A DNA stretch of 16,340 bases from Lachnospiraceae bacterium (GTDB lineage: Bacteria; Bacillota; Clostridia; Lachnospirales; Lachnospiraceae). Shown one piece after another: positions 1 to 7,193 of this stretch. A model generated the notes under the pieces. It saw only the letters and a program-made list of their open reading frames with translations. It was not told the origin of the DNA and did no database searches. Position 1 is the first letter of the stretch. Every line of letters starts with the position of its first letter. The position numbers were made by a program, and so were the translations under genes. Location: NCBI GenBank assembly GCA_017475845.1, contig JAFVEU010000034.1, positions 1 through 16,340 of the forward strand. The letters run 5' to 3'.

Positions 1-2
1 AG

Positions 3-494
3 GAGATGATGAAGATAAAGGATCTCTTCACCCGATTCGGAGGCCACGCCATGGCCGCCGGACTCTCACTTCCCCGGGAGAACCTCGGAGAAATGAGGAA
101 GAGACTTAATGAAAACGTATTCCTCACAGAGGATGACCTGTCGGTAAAGGTTCAGATAGACATGGAGCTGCCCCTTTCCTTTGTGAAGGATTCCCTTATT
201 GAAGAGCTCCGGATCCTGGAACCCTTCGGCACCGGAAATGAAAAGCCGGGCTTTGCTCTGAAAAATGCTTTTCTTTCCGATATCAGGATCTTCGGGGAAA
301 ACAATAATGTGCTGAAAGCCGTTATAAATGACGGGACCGCCAGGTTCGACTGTGTGTATTTCGGTCAGGATGCCCTTCAAAGGAAGGCTGAACTGGAGGG
401 CGGAAGAGAAGGTATAAAGGTGGTCTACAGCCCGGAATTCAACGAATACCGGGGAGTCAGGACCATTGAGATACAGATAAAGGGATTAAAGTAA
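3..494 (+). CDS. recJ: RecJ single-strand DNA exonuclease, C-terminal part (truncated by window start)
   Basis: The frame is open to the left edge, so only the last ~163 residues are present. Counting from the Met at nt 6, GGHAMAAG (residues 12-19) is the DHHA1-domain motif of DHH phosphoesterases. It is followed by the linker and OB-fold typical of RecJ, including the stretch ILEPFGTGNEKPGF. RecJ degrades single-stranded DNA 5'->3' in the cytoplasm during recombination and mismatch or base-excision repair. The catalytic DHH domain lies outside the window, so intactness upstream cannot be judged. The gene ends with TAA about 60 bp before the next gene, without a clear terminator, so co-transcription with the following two genes is plausible. 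Identification is from motif and family knowledge. Confidence 0.9.
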   Translation, partial: EMMKIKDLFTRFGGHAMAAGLSLPRENLGEMRKRLNENVFLTEDDLSVKVQIDMELPLSFVKDSLIEELRILEPFGTGNEKPGFALKNAFLSDIRIFGENNNVLKAVINDGTARFDCVYFGQDALQRKAELEGGREGIKVVYSPEFNEYRGVRTIEIQIKGLK

Positions 495-553
495 GGAACC
501 GGAGAGAAGCGCGGCTTTGCCGTGGCTCTCAGAAACGCAAGTGAAGGAGATCT

Positions 554-814
554 ATGGAATTTAAGAGGATACTTGCCATTGCGGGGATCGTGATACTGGT
601 ACTTATGTATCTTTCAACCTTCGTGCTGGCCATAATGAACCATCCCGATACCGGGCGCCTGCTCATGGCATCCATTGTCTGCACCGTGTTCGTGCCGGTG
701 CTCATTCATCTGTTCCTTATGATGAATAATGCGAGGAAGGGAAAAAATGTGTTTGATGACCCCTACTCCTACAGGGAAGAGGGTAAAAAAGATAATAGCA
801 AAGGAGAAAGCTGA
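554..814 (+). CDS. Small two-helix membrane protein, unknown function
   Basis: This 86-residue protein has two hydrophobic segments, roughly residues 5-27 and 36-57. They are joined by a short loop containing NHPDTGR and followed by a charged tail rich in Lys, Glu and Asp. AAGGAG at 544-549 lies just upstream of the ATG. I do not recognise a family. The gene lies between recJ and the SEC-C gene, ends 2 bp before the ATG of the latter, and is therefore very likely part of the same operon. The hairpin pattern suggests a membrane protein with both ends on the same side, but nothing indicates a role. Confidence 0.75.
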   Translation: MEFKRILAIAGIVILVLMYLSTFVLAIMNHPDTGRLLMASIVCTVFVPVLIHLFLMMNNARKGKNVFDDPYSYREEGKKDNSKGES

Positions 815-816
815 AA

Positions 817-1338
817 ATGGCTACATTACTTGAACAGTGGACCGGAATGGCATATTCCGAAACAGCCGACAAGGGAGAGCTTAAGAAGCTCTGGCAGGAT
901 TATTTCCTGAAGGAAAAGGAGATCTACATAAGGCTATTAAAGGATCCCGGGGAAAGAGAGAAGGGAACGGTAAAGGATCTGGCAGAGAGATTTGATGTGG
1001 ATATCATGACCATGACGGGTTTCTTAGACGGTATAAACGATTCCCTGAAGGAATCAAACGACATACAGAACATGGATGAGGACACGGAAGTGTCCCTGGA
1101 TTTCGATGAGGAAAAGCTTTATAAGAACATGGTGGCCGCAAAGGCAGACTGGCTCTATGGTCTTGAGGAATGGGAGGGTATCTTCACCGCGGAAAAGAGG
1201 GAAGAACTCTATAAAGAACAGAAAAGATCCGGAACCTTTGTCCGTGAAGGGAGAAAGATCGGCAGAAATGAACCCTGTCCCTGCGGTTCGGGCAAGAAAT
1301 TTAAGCAGTGCTGTATGGGAAAAGGGATCTACGATTAA
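817..1338 (+). CDS. SEC-C metal-binding motif protein
   Basis: This is a 173-residue acidic, mostly helical protein whose C terminus carries a SEC-C motif, IGRNEPCPCGSGKKFKQCC (about residues 150-168). Its CxC...CC cysteines are those that bind zinc in SecA and in many small bacterial proteins. The N-terminal ~145 residues match no family I can name and look like a helical substrate- or ribosome-facing domain of the kind seen in Firmicutes SEC-C proteins. AAGGAG at 801-806 precedes the ATG by 10 nt. The gene is tightly spaced after the small membrane protein. In SecA the motif helps contact SecB and ribosomes; for this stand-alone protein the role is unknown. Confidence 0.85.
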   Translation: MATLLEQWTGMAYSETADKGELKKLWQDYFLKEKEIYIRLLKDPGEREKGTVKDLAERFDVDIMTMTGFLDGINDSLKESNDIQNMDEDTEVSLDFDEEKLYKNMVAAKADWLYGLEEWEGIFTAEKREELYKEQKRSGTFVREGRKIGRNEPCPCGSGKKFKQCCMGKGIYD

Positions 1339-1434
1339 AAAATGGTGAAAACCGGCAAAAAAGTGTCGTGTGATATACTATTTCTGACGCTAAAATGTCA
1401 TTGTTAATTTTTTGTGAAAATGCAGTGTTTACTG

Positions 1435-1463
1435 TTAAAAACGGTGTTGAACTATGCTATAAT
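1435..1463 (+). promoter_or_regulatory. Probable promoter of the surface protein/PilZ operon
   Basis: TATAAT at 1458-1463 is preceded by TGC, giving an extended -10, and lies 17 bp after a weak -35-like TTAAAA at 1435-1440. The region is AT-rich and no gene lies between the SEC-C stop and the surface protein. Transcription would start near 1470 and give a leader of about 160 nt. Confidence 0.6.
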
Positions 1464-1469
1464 GCCGAT

Positions 1470-1630
1470 ATAGAAGGGGAGAGGCTGCCTATCACCTTTT
1501 GACCGGCGGGTCACATGACGATCCGCAAGTTTTAATATAGTGACACCCAGAGGAGCGTATTGATAAAGACGCCGGGGGAAGACTCGGAAAGAGAGCAGCA
1601 GATTTCTGCAGCGTGGAAAGGAGCGTCGAA
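1470..1630 (+). promoter_or_regulatory. Long, possibly structured 5' leader of the surface-protein mRNA
   Basis: The leader is GC-richer than the promoter zone and shows competing pairings. GCGGGTC (1506-1512) can pair with GATCCGC (1520-1526), or GTCAC (1510-1514) with GTGAC (1540-1544) plus flanking GG/CC. GACC/GGTC (1501-1504/1509-1512) is a third choice. GGAAAGGAG (1615-1623) is the ribosome site. I could not match it to c-di-GMP-I, c-di-GMP-II, lysine or other riboswitch consensus that I know. A regulatory role is inference only. Confidence 0.3.
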
Positions 1631-4600
1631 ATGGTTAAGAACAAAGCGAGCTACAATGTACTGAAAGCGATCAGCATAGGTCTTGCTGCATCCATGGCTT
1701 TAATGCCTACAGCTACCGTGTTTGCCGATGACGGTGACTCAAATAAGAGGGAGCGCAGGCACAGCAGGGGGATCGAGAGATCGGATTCCGGACAGGAACA
1801 TAAGAAGAGTCATCACAGCGAACGCTCTGAGGAAGCGAAGCAGGAGGTCAGCGAAGCAAGACAGGAAGCTGTTGCTCACTTCAATGAATATCATCCTGTT
1901 GAAGAGAATACAGAGCAGCAGGCTCCCGTTGCGGTAGCTCCGCAGACAGAACAGCAGGCTCCGGCTGTAGTCACCCCTCAGCCTGAGCAGCAGGCTCCAG
2001 TCGTTGCGGATATCCAGCCTGACCAGCAGATACCGGCCGCCGGAGATACACAGCCCGGCCAGCCTGCTGATGCGGTCCAGCCCGTAAACGGTGCGGAACA
2101 GAATGCAGTCAATCCTGCCGACAATATTTCACCCCATCTCGGAGAAGCAGAGGAAGCTCTCGGCAATATCGTTGAGGATGTAAATGCTGCAGATAATGCC
2201 ATAGGCGATTCTGATGGCGTGGTTGAGACCGACGGCTACATTGTTAGTCAGAAGGATGGCGTTACGGTCGTTGCTAAGGATCCCACCTTTGAAGCGGGCG
2301 GACAGGATGCTGTATACGGTGATGCCAATGACCTGGTTGATTATGTCAACGGTTATGTGGACAGGAATCTTGTAGATAATGATAAGGAACACTTTGACGA
2401 TGGAGAAAAGCATGTAAAGGGTGAATTCGAAGCCGGACAGGCTTCTTCTGCTGCCGGTGATGCTAAGGAAAAGACCGGAGAGGACAAGGATACATCCGGA
2501 AAGACCAATGATGATGTTCAGAAGGCAGCTTACGATAAGGCTGAGGACGGCACCTATCGTGGTATCTACGACACCCAGGAAGAGTCCGATGCAGCCAGGG
2601 CGGCTGCAAGGGAAGAGCTTAAGGGTATCCAGACTATGCTGGACGAAGGCCAGGAGAAGCTGGATGATGCAAAGGATAAGCTTGATAATGCATCGACAGT
2701 TCTCGACAAAGCGCAGAAGGATCTTGACCATGCAAAAGAGCTTGCTGAAGATGCCAAAGTTAAAGAAGAAGCCGCCAGAGCAGCATATGAAGAGGTCCTT
2801 AACGATCTCGGTCCCAGGGGAGAAGCCTGGGATTATGATGAGGAAACCGGAGAATATACTGTCTATGACAAGGTATCAAAGGACAGCGAGATGGGCAAAG
2901 CCCTTTCGGAAGTGGGGACTGCCTATAAGAACGCCCAGGACCATGCAAGTGAAGCAGCCGATAAGGTAGATAAAGCGGAAGCTGTTGTAGTGGATGCCAA
3001 GGAGGGAGTCCAGGAAGCCAATGCAGGCGCAGCCCAGACCATCAAGGATCTCACAGAGGTGGCCAGGGAGGCAGCAGGTGACGCTTCAAATAAATTCAGC
3101 GGAAAGGGCATATATGAAGAGGGCAAGACCGACATCAAGCCTTCCGATCTCCAGACCGTAAAGGATAAAGACGGCAATACCGTAAAGGATGAATACGGCA
3201 ATGATGTATATAAGGTACAGGCATCAAACGCTGATCTGGATTCGCTCCTCGAACAGATAGTGCAAAAGCGAAGCGAAATAGAGGCAGTAGAGGATAAGAC
3301 AAATTACAACAATAAGAACACAGTTAATAATTATTTAAACGATGTCCGCGATATCACAAAGCTTATGCTGGAATACACTCTCGCATATGAGGGAGCAACG
3401 GGTATCGATGCCAACGTAGCTACCAAGGTGACCGGTAAGAATTATTTCAAGGTTGAATATAAGGATGCTGCCGGAAACGATTGCGTTAAGTACTTCAATT
3501 ACATGGTAGTGAAAACCGCAAACGGCAATAAAGGTGACTGGGATAAGTATAATGAGAACAGCCATGTGCTCCTTGTTGAGATCGATCCCGCTACCGGGAA
3601 GAGCAGCATGCTCTGCAGCGAATTCGGGCTCAAAAACAAGCTGGATGCTTACCAGAAGGAAGTGGAAGGCCAGAGGAGCGATCTGAATGATGCTGTGACA
3701 AAGTACAATAATGCGGACAGCCTCATCGGTTCCATTAATGAGCTGGATAAGCTTCTTACAGATGATGATGGGTTCTCCTGGAATAAATCCGAAGACTGGA
3801 GTAAGCAGGCCAAGACTGCAAGTGAAAAGGCCGAGGCCTACGGCAAGGATGCAGAAAACCTGCAGAAGGAATATGATGCCCAGAAGAAGCTGGTTGGCGA
3901 TCTTCAGGATCTTACCACAAAGATCCAGGCTCTCAGGACAAGCATTTCCAATGGAGATTACAACTACACGGATACCAGCGGAAAGGCATGTAAGAATAAC
4001 GATGCCAAGAAACCTAACAGACTGCTTGCATACTATCTCCTTCAGTATTCATTCATTGAGGAGTACAGTAAGTATGGCGAAGTAGAGGTGGGAGATTTTA
4101 ATCCCTCAAACTGGAGTAACCCCGGTAATATCGATAATAATTACGGTAAATTCACGATCACATACACGGATACAGATGGCGTAGTGCATACGGATGAGAC
4201 AGTATACTTTGACTATAACGCGATCTATGCGAACGGCGAGATCGTAAACTTCAGCGGAAACGAGTACAACAGCCTTAAAAATAACGGAATTATAGACCAT
4301 ATCGATGTTCTTGTGAAGACTCCTGCAGGCGCTGAAAACGCCTTTGACGGTACCTTTAGCGGAAAGGGCTCGTCAACCATAACGGATACCCAGTTTGGCA
4401 ACGATATGACCGATGCCGACAGGAAGCTGGAGAATTTAAGAAACCAGCTGACAAACGCCAAGAACGCCGAAGCCTATGCTAAGCTTATCGCGGAGCAGGC
4501 GTCTGCCAAGGCTCTGGAAGCAAAGGTTTCCGAGGCCAAGGATAAGGTTGATGCAGCAAAGCAGGCTCTCATGGAAGCAAGACAGATCAACAGCCTTAAT

Positions 4601-5413
4601 TCCGCACTTATCGAACAGCTGACGCAGGATCTGAAGGATGCACAGGAAGAGTATGCAGCTGCTCAGGGTGATTATGATAAGGCAGGTGAGAATCTTGCGG
4701 CCATACAGGAGTCTTACGATTCCATACAGGCTGCGGTAGACGATTATGTGAATGCCTTCAAGGTTAAAGAGGTTACGATGACCGATCCCGAACCGGAACC
4801 GGAGCCCGAACCTGAACCGGAACCTGAACCTGAACCGACACCCGAACCGGAACCCGAACCGACACCCGAACCCGAACCGACACCGACACCTGATAATGTT
4901 CCCAGAGGCGGCGGCGGAAGAGGCGGCAACGGCGGCGGTGGCGCCGGCGGCGCAGGTGATGCTGCTGCACCCGGTGGTGGAGCCGGCGGTGCAGATGCAG
5001 CTGCTACTTTCTTTGCGGCAGGAGCGCCCACTGGCGGAGCTGCAGTTGAGGCTATTGCTGATGCCGGAGCTGCAGGCGGCGGAGTATTTACTGACGGTAC
5101 TGTTTTTGCTGCTCCTGCAGGCGGAGCCGCTGATGGCGGCGTGGCTGCTGACGGCGGTGCCCTTATTGAAGGCGGAGTTCTGGGAGACAGGATGGCTCCT
5201 GAGGCACCTGTGATGGCTCCCGAGAGTGAGGTTCTGGGAGACAGGCTTGCTCCTGTAGCAGACTTCAGCAGAGGATCGCTCTTTACAGAGGAAGGACTTA
5301 AGATCCCCTTCATGTGGTGGATTGTTATCCTTATCCTCGGTGCCAAGGGTGCTGCGATGTTTGCAGAGTCAAGGAAAAAGAAGGAGCCGGCTGTTAAGGA
5401 GGACAATAAATGA
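1631..5413 (+). CDS. Large secreted coiled-coil surface protein with Pro-Glu and Gly-rich stalk and C-terminal membrane anchor
   Basis: The ATG at 1631 is chosen because GGAAAGGAG lies 7 nt upstream; an in-frame GTG at 1613 would overlap that site. The 1260-residue product begins with a signal peptide (residues 1-32, ending TVFA before DD), then a basic His/Arg-rich patch and a Gln/Pro-rich segment. Long Ala/Asp/Lys/Glu coiled coils follow at about 337-390, 433-470, 670-757 and 926-1036. Two related mixed helix/strand modules (about 565-665 and 793-906) interrupt them. Next come a 35-residue Pro-Glu/Thr repeat, a Gly/Ala-rich stretch and two VLGDR motifs (1183 and 1201). A membrane helix (about 1225-1247) and a Lys-rich tail end the protein. 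I see no LPxTG. The layout is that of a stalked adhesin or wall-spanning protein; the ligand is unknown. The stop overlaps the PilZ gene. Confidence 0.85.
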   Translation: MVKNKASYNVLKAISIGLAASMALMPTATVFADDGDSNKRERRHSRGIERSDSGQEHKKSHHSERSEEAKQEVSEARQEAVAHFNEYHPVEENTEQQAPVAVAPQTEQQAPAVVTPQPEQQAPVVADIQPDQQIPAAGDTQPGQPADAVQPVNGAEQNAVNPADNISPHLGEAEEALGNIVEDVNAADNAIGDSDGVVETDGYIVSQKDGVTVVAKDPTFEAGGQDAVYGDANDLVDYVNGYVDRNLVDNDKEHFDDGEKHVKGEFEAGQASSAAGDAKEKTGEDKDTSGKTNDDVQKAAYDKAEDGTYRGIYDTQEESDAARAAAREELKGIQTMLDEGQEKLDDAKDKLDNASTVLDKAQKDLDHAKELAEDAKVKEEAARAAYEEVLNDLGPRGEAWDYDEETGEYTVYDKVSKDSEMGKALSEVGTAYKNAQDHASEAADKVDKAEAVVVDAKEGVQEANAGAAQTIKDLTEVAREAAGDASNKFSGKGIYEEGKTDIKPSDLQTVKDKDGNTVKDEYGNDVYKVQASNADLDSLLEQIVQKRSEIEAVEDKTNYNNKNTVNNYLNDVRDITKLMLEYTLAYEGATGIDANVATKVTGKNYFKVEYKDAAGNDCVKYFNYMVVKTANGNKGDWDKYNENSHVLLVEIDPATGKSSMLCSEFGLKNKLDAYQKEVEGQRSDLNDAVTKYNNADSLIGSINELDKLLTDDDGFSWNKSEDWSKQAKTASEKAEAYGKDAENLQKEYDAQKKLVGDLQDLTTKIQALRTSISNGDYNYTDTSGKACKNNDAKKPNRLLAYYLLQYSFIEEYSKYGEVEVGDFNPSNWSNPGNIDNNYGKFTITYTDTDGVVHTDETVYFDYNAIYANGEIVNFSGNEYNSLKNNGIIDHIDVLVKTPAGAENAFDGTFSGKGSSTITDTQFGNDMTDADRKLENLRNQLTNAKNAEAYAKLIAEQASAKALEAKVSEAKDKVDAAKQALMEARQINSLNSALIEQLTQDLKDAQEEYAAAQGDYDKAGENLAAIQESYDSIQAAVDDYVNAFKVKEVTMTDPEPEPEPEPEPEPEPEPTPEPEPEPTPEPEPTPTPDNVPRGGGGRGGNGGGGAGGAGDAAAPGGGAGGADAAATFFAAGAPTGGAAVEAIADAGAAGGGVFTDGTVFAAPAGGAADGGVAADGGALIEGGVLGDRMAPEAPVMAPESEVLGDRLAPVADFSRGSLFTEEGLKIPFMWWIVILILGAKGAAMFAESRKKKEPAVKEDNK
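4787..4891 (+). repeat. Pro-Glu/Pro-Thr hexanucleotide repeat inside the surface protein gene
   Basis: This is a run of 35 codons alternating Pro with Glu and, at four positions, Thr. It is written with varied synonymous codons (CCG/CCC/CCT, GAA/GAG). In the protein it would form a stiff extended stalk between the coiled coils and the Gly-rich segment. Slippage could change its length. Confidence 0.9.
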
Positions 5414-5751
5414 TACTTGAAGCAGAAGTAACCAGCGAAAAGCGTAAGATCGGCAGAGTTGAGTTTAAGGCTCCCAGCGTGGTTGTTCTCTGTGATACGG
5501 GAGAGACCCTTTATGTTCAGGTTGAGGATGCCAGCCCCAGGGGAATGGGCCTCTGGATGAAGGAAGACCGCCCGGATATAGAGGGAAAGGATATAATCAT
5601 TGTAGCTGATACAGTGATCATGTACGCCTTTGTAGCCCGTGTCGTAAAGAGAGATGACGGTACCTATACGGTAGGTATAAGCGCAAAGAAATTTACGCCC
5701 GAGGTTCTGGATTATCTCTTCAGTCATATCGGAGATCCGGATGATGAATAA
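5410..5751 (+). CDS. Single-domain PilZ protein (likely c-di-GMP receptor)
   Basis: This 113-residue cytoplasmic protein has both PilZ signature elements: RKIGR (R12-x3-R16) and DASPRG (D40-x-S-x2-G45). Strand-rich sequence of the PilZ beta-barrel surrounds them, and a later ARVVKRDDGTYTVGI segment fits its last strands. In the family, these residues bind cyclic di-GMP and the protein acts by touching a partner. Its ATG overlaps the stop of the surface-protein gene (ATGA), so translation is probably coupled and the two proteins are made together. This context suggests control of, or by, the surface protein, perhaps its export or assembly; that link is inference. The acidic C terminus (GDPDDE) is unremarkable. 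Confidence 0.85.
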   Translation: MILEAEVTSEKRKIGRVEFKAPSVVVLCDTGETLYVQVEDASPRGMGLWMKEDRPDIEGKDIIIVADTVIMYAFVARVVKRDDGTYTVGISAKKFTPEVLDYLFSHIGDPDDE

Positions 5752-5766
5752 GGGGAATATGACCCC

Positions 5767-5795
5767 TTGACAGATGTTTCATATAGTGATATTTT
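5767..5795 (+). promoter_or_regulatory. Promoter of the infC-rpmI-rplT operon
   Basis: A perfect TTGACA (5767-5772) is followed after 17 bp by TATTTT (5790-5795). It lies just after the PilZ stop and about 140 nt ahead of infC, leaving room for an attenuator leader. Confidence 0.75.
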
Positions 5796-5833
5796 ATTTG
5801 AGTGCGTAAACAAAGCAGGGCATCAGCCCTCAC

Positions 5834-5907
5834 CCTGTAGCGGAAGCTGACAGGTGTTCATGATAGCTCATTATGGACGGTACAGCTTTGTTGTGCCGTC
5901 CTTTTTT
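5834..5907 (+). terminator. infC leader with intrinsic terminator (attenuator)
   Basis: The stem GGACGGTACA (5875-5884) pairs with TGTGCCGTCC (5892-5901) around a 7-nt loop, with one G-U pair, and is followed by six T (5902-5907). It lies between promoter and gene, so it must act as an attenuator. Upstream, CCTGTAGC (5834-5841) and GCTGACAGG (5846-5854) form a hairpin capped by GGAA, and AGGGC/GCCCT form another. In Firmicutes, infC operons are controlled by ribosomal protein L20 through such leaders; that L20 is the ligand here is inferred from position, not from a matched consensus. Confidence 0.8.
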
Positions 5908-5938
5908 ACAGGGGCTGATTCAACAGGAGGGAAACACA

Positions 5939-6445
5939 ATTAGCGATTTATTTATCAATGAACAGATCAGGGACAGAGAGATAAGACTGATTGGTGAAGA
6001 TGGTGAGCAGATGGGTATAATGCCCACAGCCGAGGCCTTAAGGATGGCGGATGAAGCCGGACTGGATCTGGTTAAGATCGCTCCGGGAGCCAAGCCTCCG
6101 GTCTGCAAGATCGTGGATTACGGCAAGTATAAGTACGAGCAGACCAGGAAAGACAAGGAGGCCCGCAAGAAGCAGAAGATCATCGAGGTCAAGGAGATCC
6201 GCTTCTCACCGAATATCGATACCAATGATCTGAAGACCAAGAGCAATGCGGCCAGAAAGTTCCTTACCAAGGGGGACCGTGTGAAGGTTACCATGCGTTT
6301 CCGGGGAAGGGAAATGGCTCACATGAATTCCAGCAGACATATCCTGGATGAATTTGCCGAGGCTTTAAGTGATATTGCAGTTGTGGAAAAACCCGCTAAG
6401 GTAGAGGGCAGGACTATGACCTTACAGCTTGCCCAGAAAAAATAA
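5939..6445 (+). CDS. infC: Translation initiation factor IF-3, AUU start
   Basis: The 168-residue product has the standard IF-3 plan. An N-terminal domain contains FINEQIRDREIRLIG and AKPPVCKIVDYGKYKYEQ, then a Lys/Arg-rich helical linker, then the C-terminal domain with FRGREMAH. IF-3 binds the 30S subunit and rejects wrong starts and initiator tRNA mispairing. No ATG, GTG or TTG is suitably placed. AGGAGGG (5925-5931) stands 7 nt before ATT (5939-5941), which begins exactly where IF-3 proteins begin. An ATG at 5873 is in frame but lies within the attenuator hairpin. Use of AUU is a known infC trait that lets IF-3 lower its own synthesis. rpmI starts 14 nt after the stop. Confidence 0.95.
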   Translation: MSDLFINEQIRDREIRLIGEDGEQMGIMPTAEALRMADEAGLDLVKIAPGAKPPVCKIVDYGKYKYEQTRKDKEARKKQKIIEVKEIRFSPNIDTNDLKTKSNAARKFLTKGDRVKVTMRFRGREMAHMNSSRHILDEFAEALSDIAVVEKPAKVEGRTMTLQLAQKK

Positions 6446-6459
6446 CGGAGGTAAGAACA

Positions 6460-6657
6460 ATGCCAAAGATGAAAACCAGCAGAGCTGCAGCAAAGCGGTT
6501 CAAGGTTACGGGAACAGGAAAGTTAAAGAGGTTCAAGGCTTACAAGCGTCACATCCTTACAAAGAAATCGCCTAAGACCAAGAGGAACCTTCGCCATTCA
6601 ACTATTACGGATGCATCAAACGTAAAGAATATGAAGAAGATCCTGCCTTATCTTTAA
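6460..6657 (+). CDS. rpmI: Large-subunit ribosomal protein bL35
   Basis: This 65-residue very basic protein starts MPKMKTSRAAAKRFKVTGTG, the invariant bL35 beginning, and ends in the usual short hydrophobic KKILPYL. Its length matches the family. CGGAGG ends about 9 nt before the ATG. It is the middle gene of infC-rpmI-rplT. The 54-nt gap to rplT contains a compact hairpin, GGGCTT/AAGCCC (6672-6685). This could be a regulatory or processing element, though nothing proves that. Confidence 0.97.
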   Translation: MPKMKTSRAAAKRFKVTGTGKLKRFKAYKRHILTKKSPKTKRNLRHSTITDASNVKNMKKILPYL

Positions 6658-6711
6658 GGCACATTCAGGCGGGGCTTAAAAGCCCGGGATTAATTTGAGG
6701 AGGATATAATA

Positions 6712-7065
6712 ATGGCAAGAATCAAAGGCGGCTTGAACGCCAGGAAAAAGCATAACAGAGTATTAAAGCTGGCAAAGGGATACAGAGGCGCAAGATCTAA
6801 GCAGTACAGGGTTGCAAAGCAGTCGGTAATGCGTGCCCTTGCATCTTCTTTCGCAGGAAGAAAGCAGAAGAAGAGAGACTTCAGGGCTCTCTGGATCACC
6901 AGGATAAATGCAGCTGCAAGAGCTAACGGCTTAAGCTACAGCAAGCTTATGTACGGCTTAAAGGAAGCAGGCGTTGACATCATCAGGAAAATGCTTTCCG
7001 AAATGGCTGTAAATGATGCAGAAGGCTTTAAGACACTTGCAGAGCTTGCAAAGTCCAAAGCTTGA
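6712..7065 (+). CDS. rplT: Large-subunit ribosomal protein bL20
   Basis: This 117-residue basic protein has the full bL20 pattern: a long Arg/Lys-rich N-terminal helix (RKKHNRVLKLAKGYRGARSK) and a globular C-terminal domain containing LWITRINAAARANGLSYS. It is needed early in 50S assembly, binds 23S rRNA, and in many bacteria represses its own operon by binding the mRNA. GAGGAGG (6697-6703) stands 8 nt before the ATG. The last codons overlap a predicted promoter for the next tRNA gene. I see no U-rich terminator directly after the stop; a 9-bp hairpin at 7082-7102 is the only structure there. Confidence 0.97.
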   Translation: MARIKGGLNARKKHNRVLKLAKGYRGARSKQYRVAKQSVMRALASSFAGRKQKKRDFRALWITRINAAARANGLSYSKLMYGLKEAGVDIIRKMLSEMAVNDAEGFKTLAELAKSKA

Positions 7066-7074
7066 TGATATAAT
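7046..7074 (+). promoter_or_regulatory. Promoter of tRNA-Leu, inside the rplT 3' end
   Basis: TTGCAA (7046-7051), a 17-bp spacer and a perfect TATAAT (7069-7074) place the start near 7081, about 25 nt before the mature tRNA. The -35 box and most of the spacer lie in rplT coding sequence. Confidence 0.65.
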
Positions 7075-7081
7075 CTACTGG

Positions 7082-7102
7082 TTACCGGCCGCTGGCCGGT
7101 AA
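7082..7102 (+). other. Perfect 9-bp hairpin in the tRNA-Leu 5' leader
   Basis: TTACCGGCC (7082-7090) and GGCCGGTAA (7094-7102) are exact complements around a 3-nt GCT loop. There is no T tract, so it is not an ordinary terminator. It begins at the predicted transcription start and ends 3 nt before the tRNA. It may shield the 5' end, mark processing, or stop read-through from rplT by another route. Confidence 0.7.
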
Positions 7103-7105
7103 AAC

Positions 7106-7189
7106 GCAGGAATGGCGGAATTGGCAGACGCGCAGGCTTCAGGTGCCTGTGGTAGCAATATCGTGAGGGTTCAAGTCCCTTTTCCTGCA
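7106..7189 (+). tRNA. tRNA-Leu, anticodon CAG
   Basis: The acceptor arm GCAGGAA (7106-7112) pairs with TTCCTGC (7182-7188), with discriminator A at 7189. The anticodon stem CAGGC/GCCTG encloses TTCAGGT, placing CAG at 7140-7142, which reads CUG. A long variable arm and the T loop TTCAAGT (stem GAGGG/CCCTT) confirm a class II leucine tRNA. CCA is not encoded (AC TTG follows), so the end must be added by nucleotidyltransferase. Confidence 0.95.
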
Positions 7190-7193
7190 CTTG

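Noticed and set aside
1613..1630. In-frame GTG as start of the surface protein
   Set aside because: It overlaps the GGAAAGGAG ribosome site, while ATG 1631 follows that site at the right distance and begins a normal signal peptide.
4744..5727. 327-codon open frame on the - strand opposite the surface-protein and PilZ genes
   Set aside because: It is a mirror of the Pro-Glu and Gly-rich repeats (Ser-Gly and Pro-Ala runs) and lies over two well-supported + strand genes.
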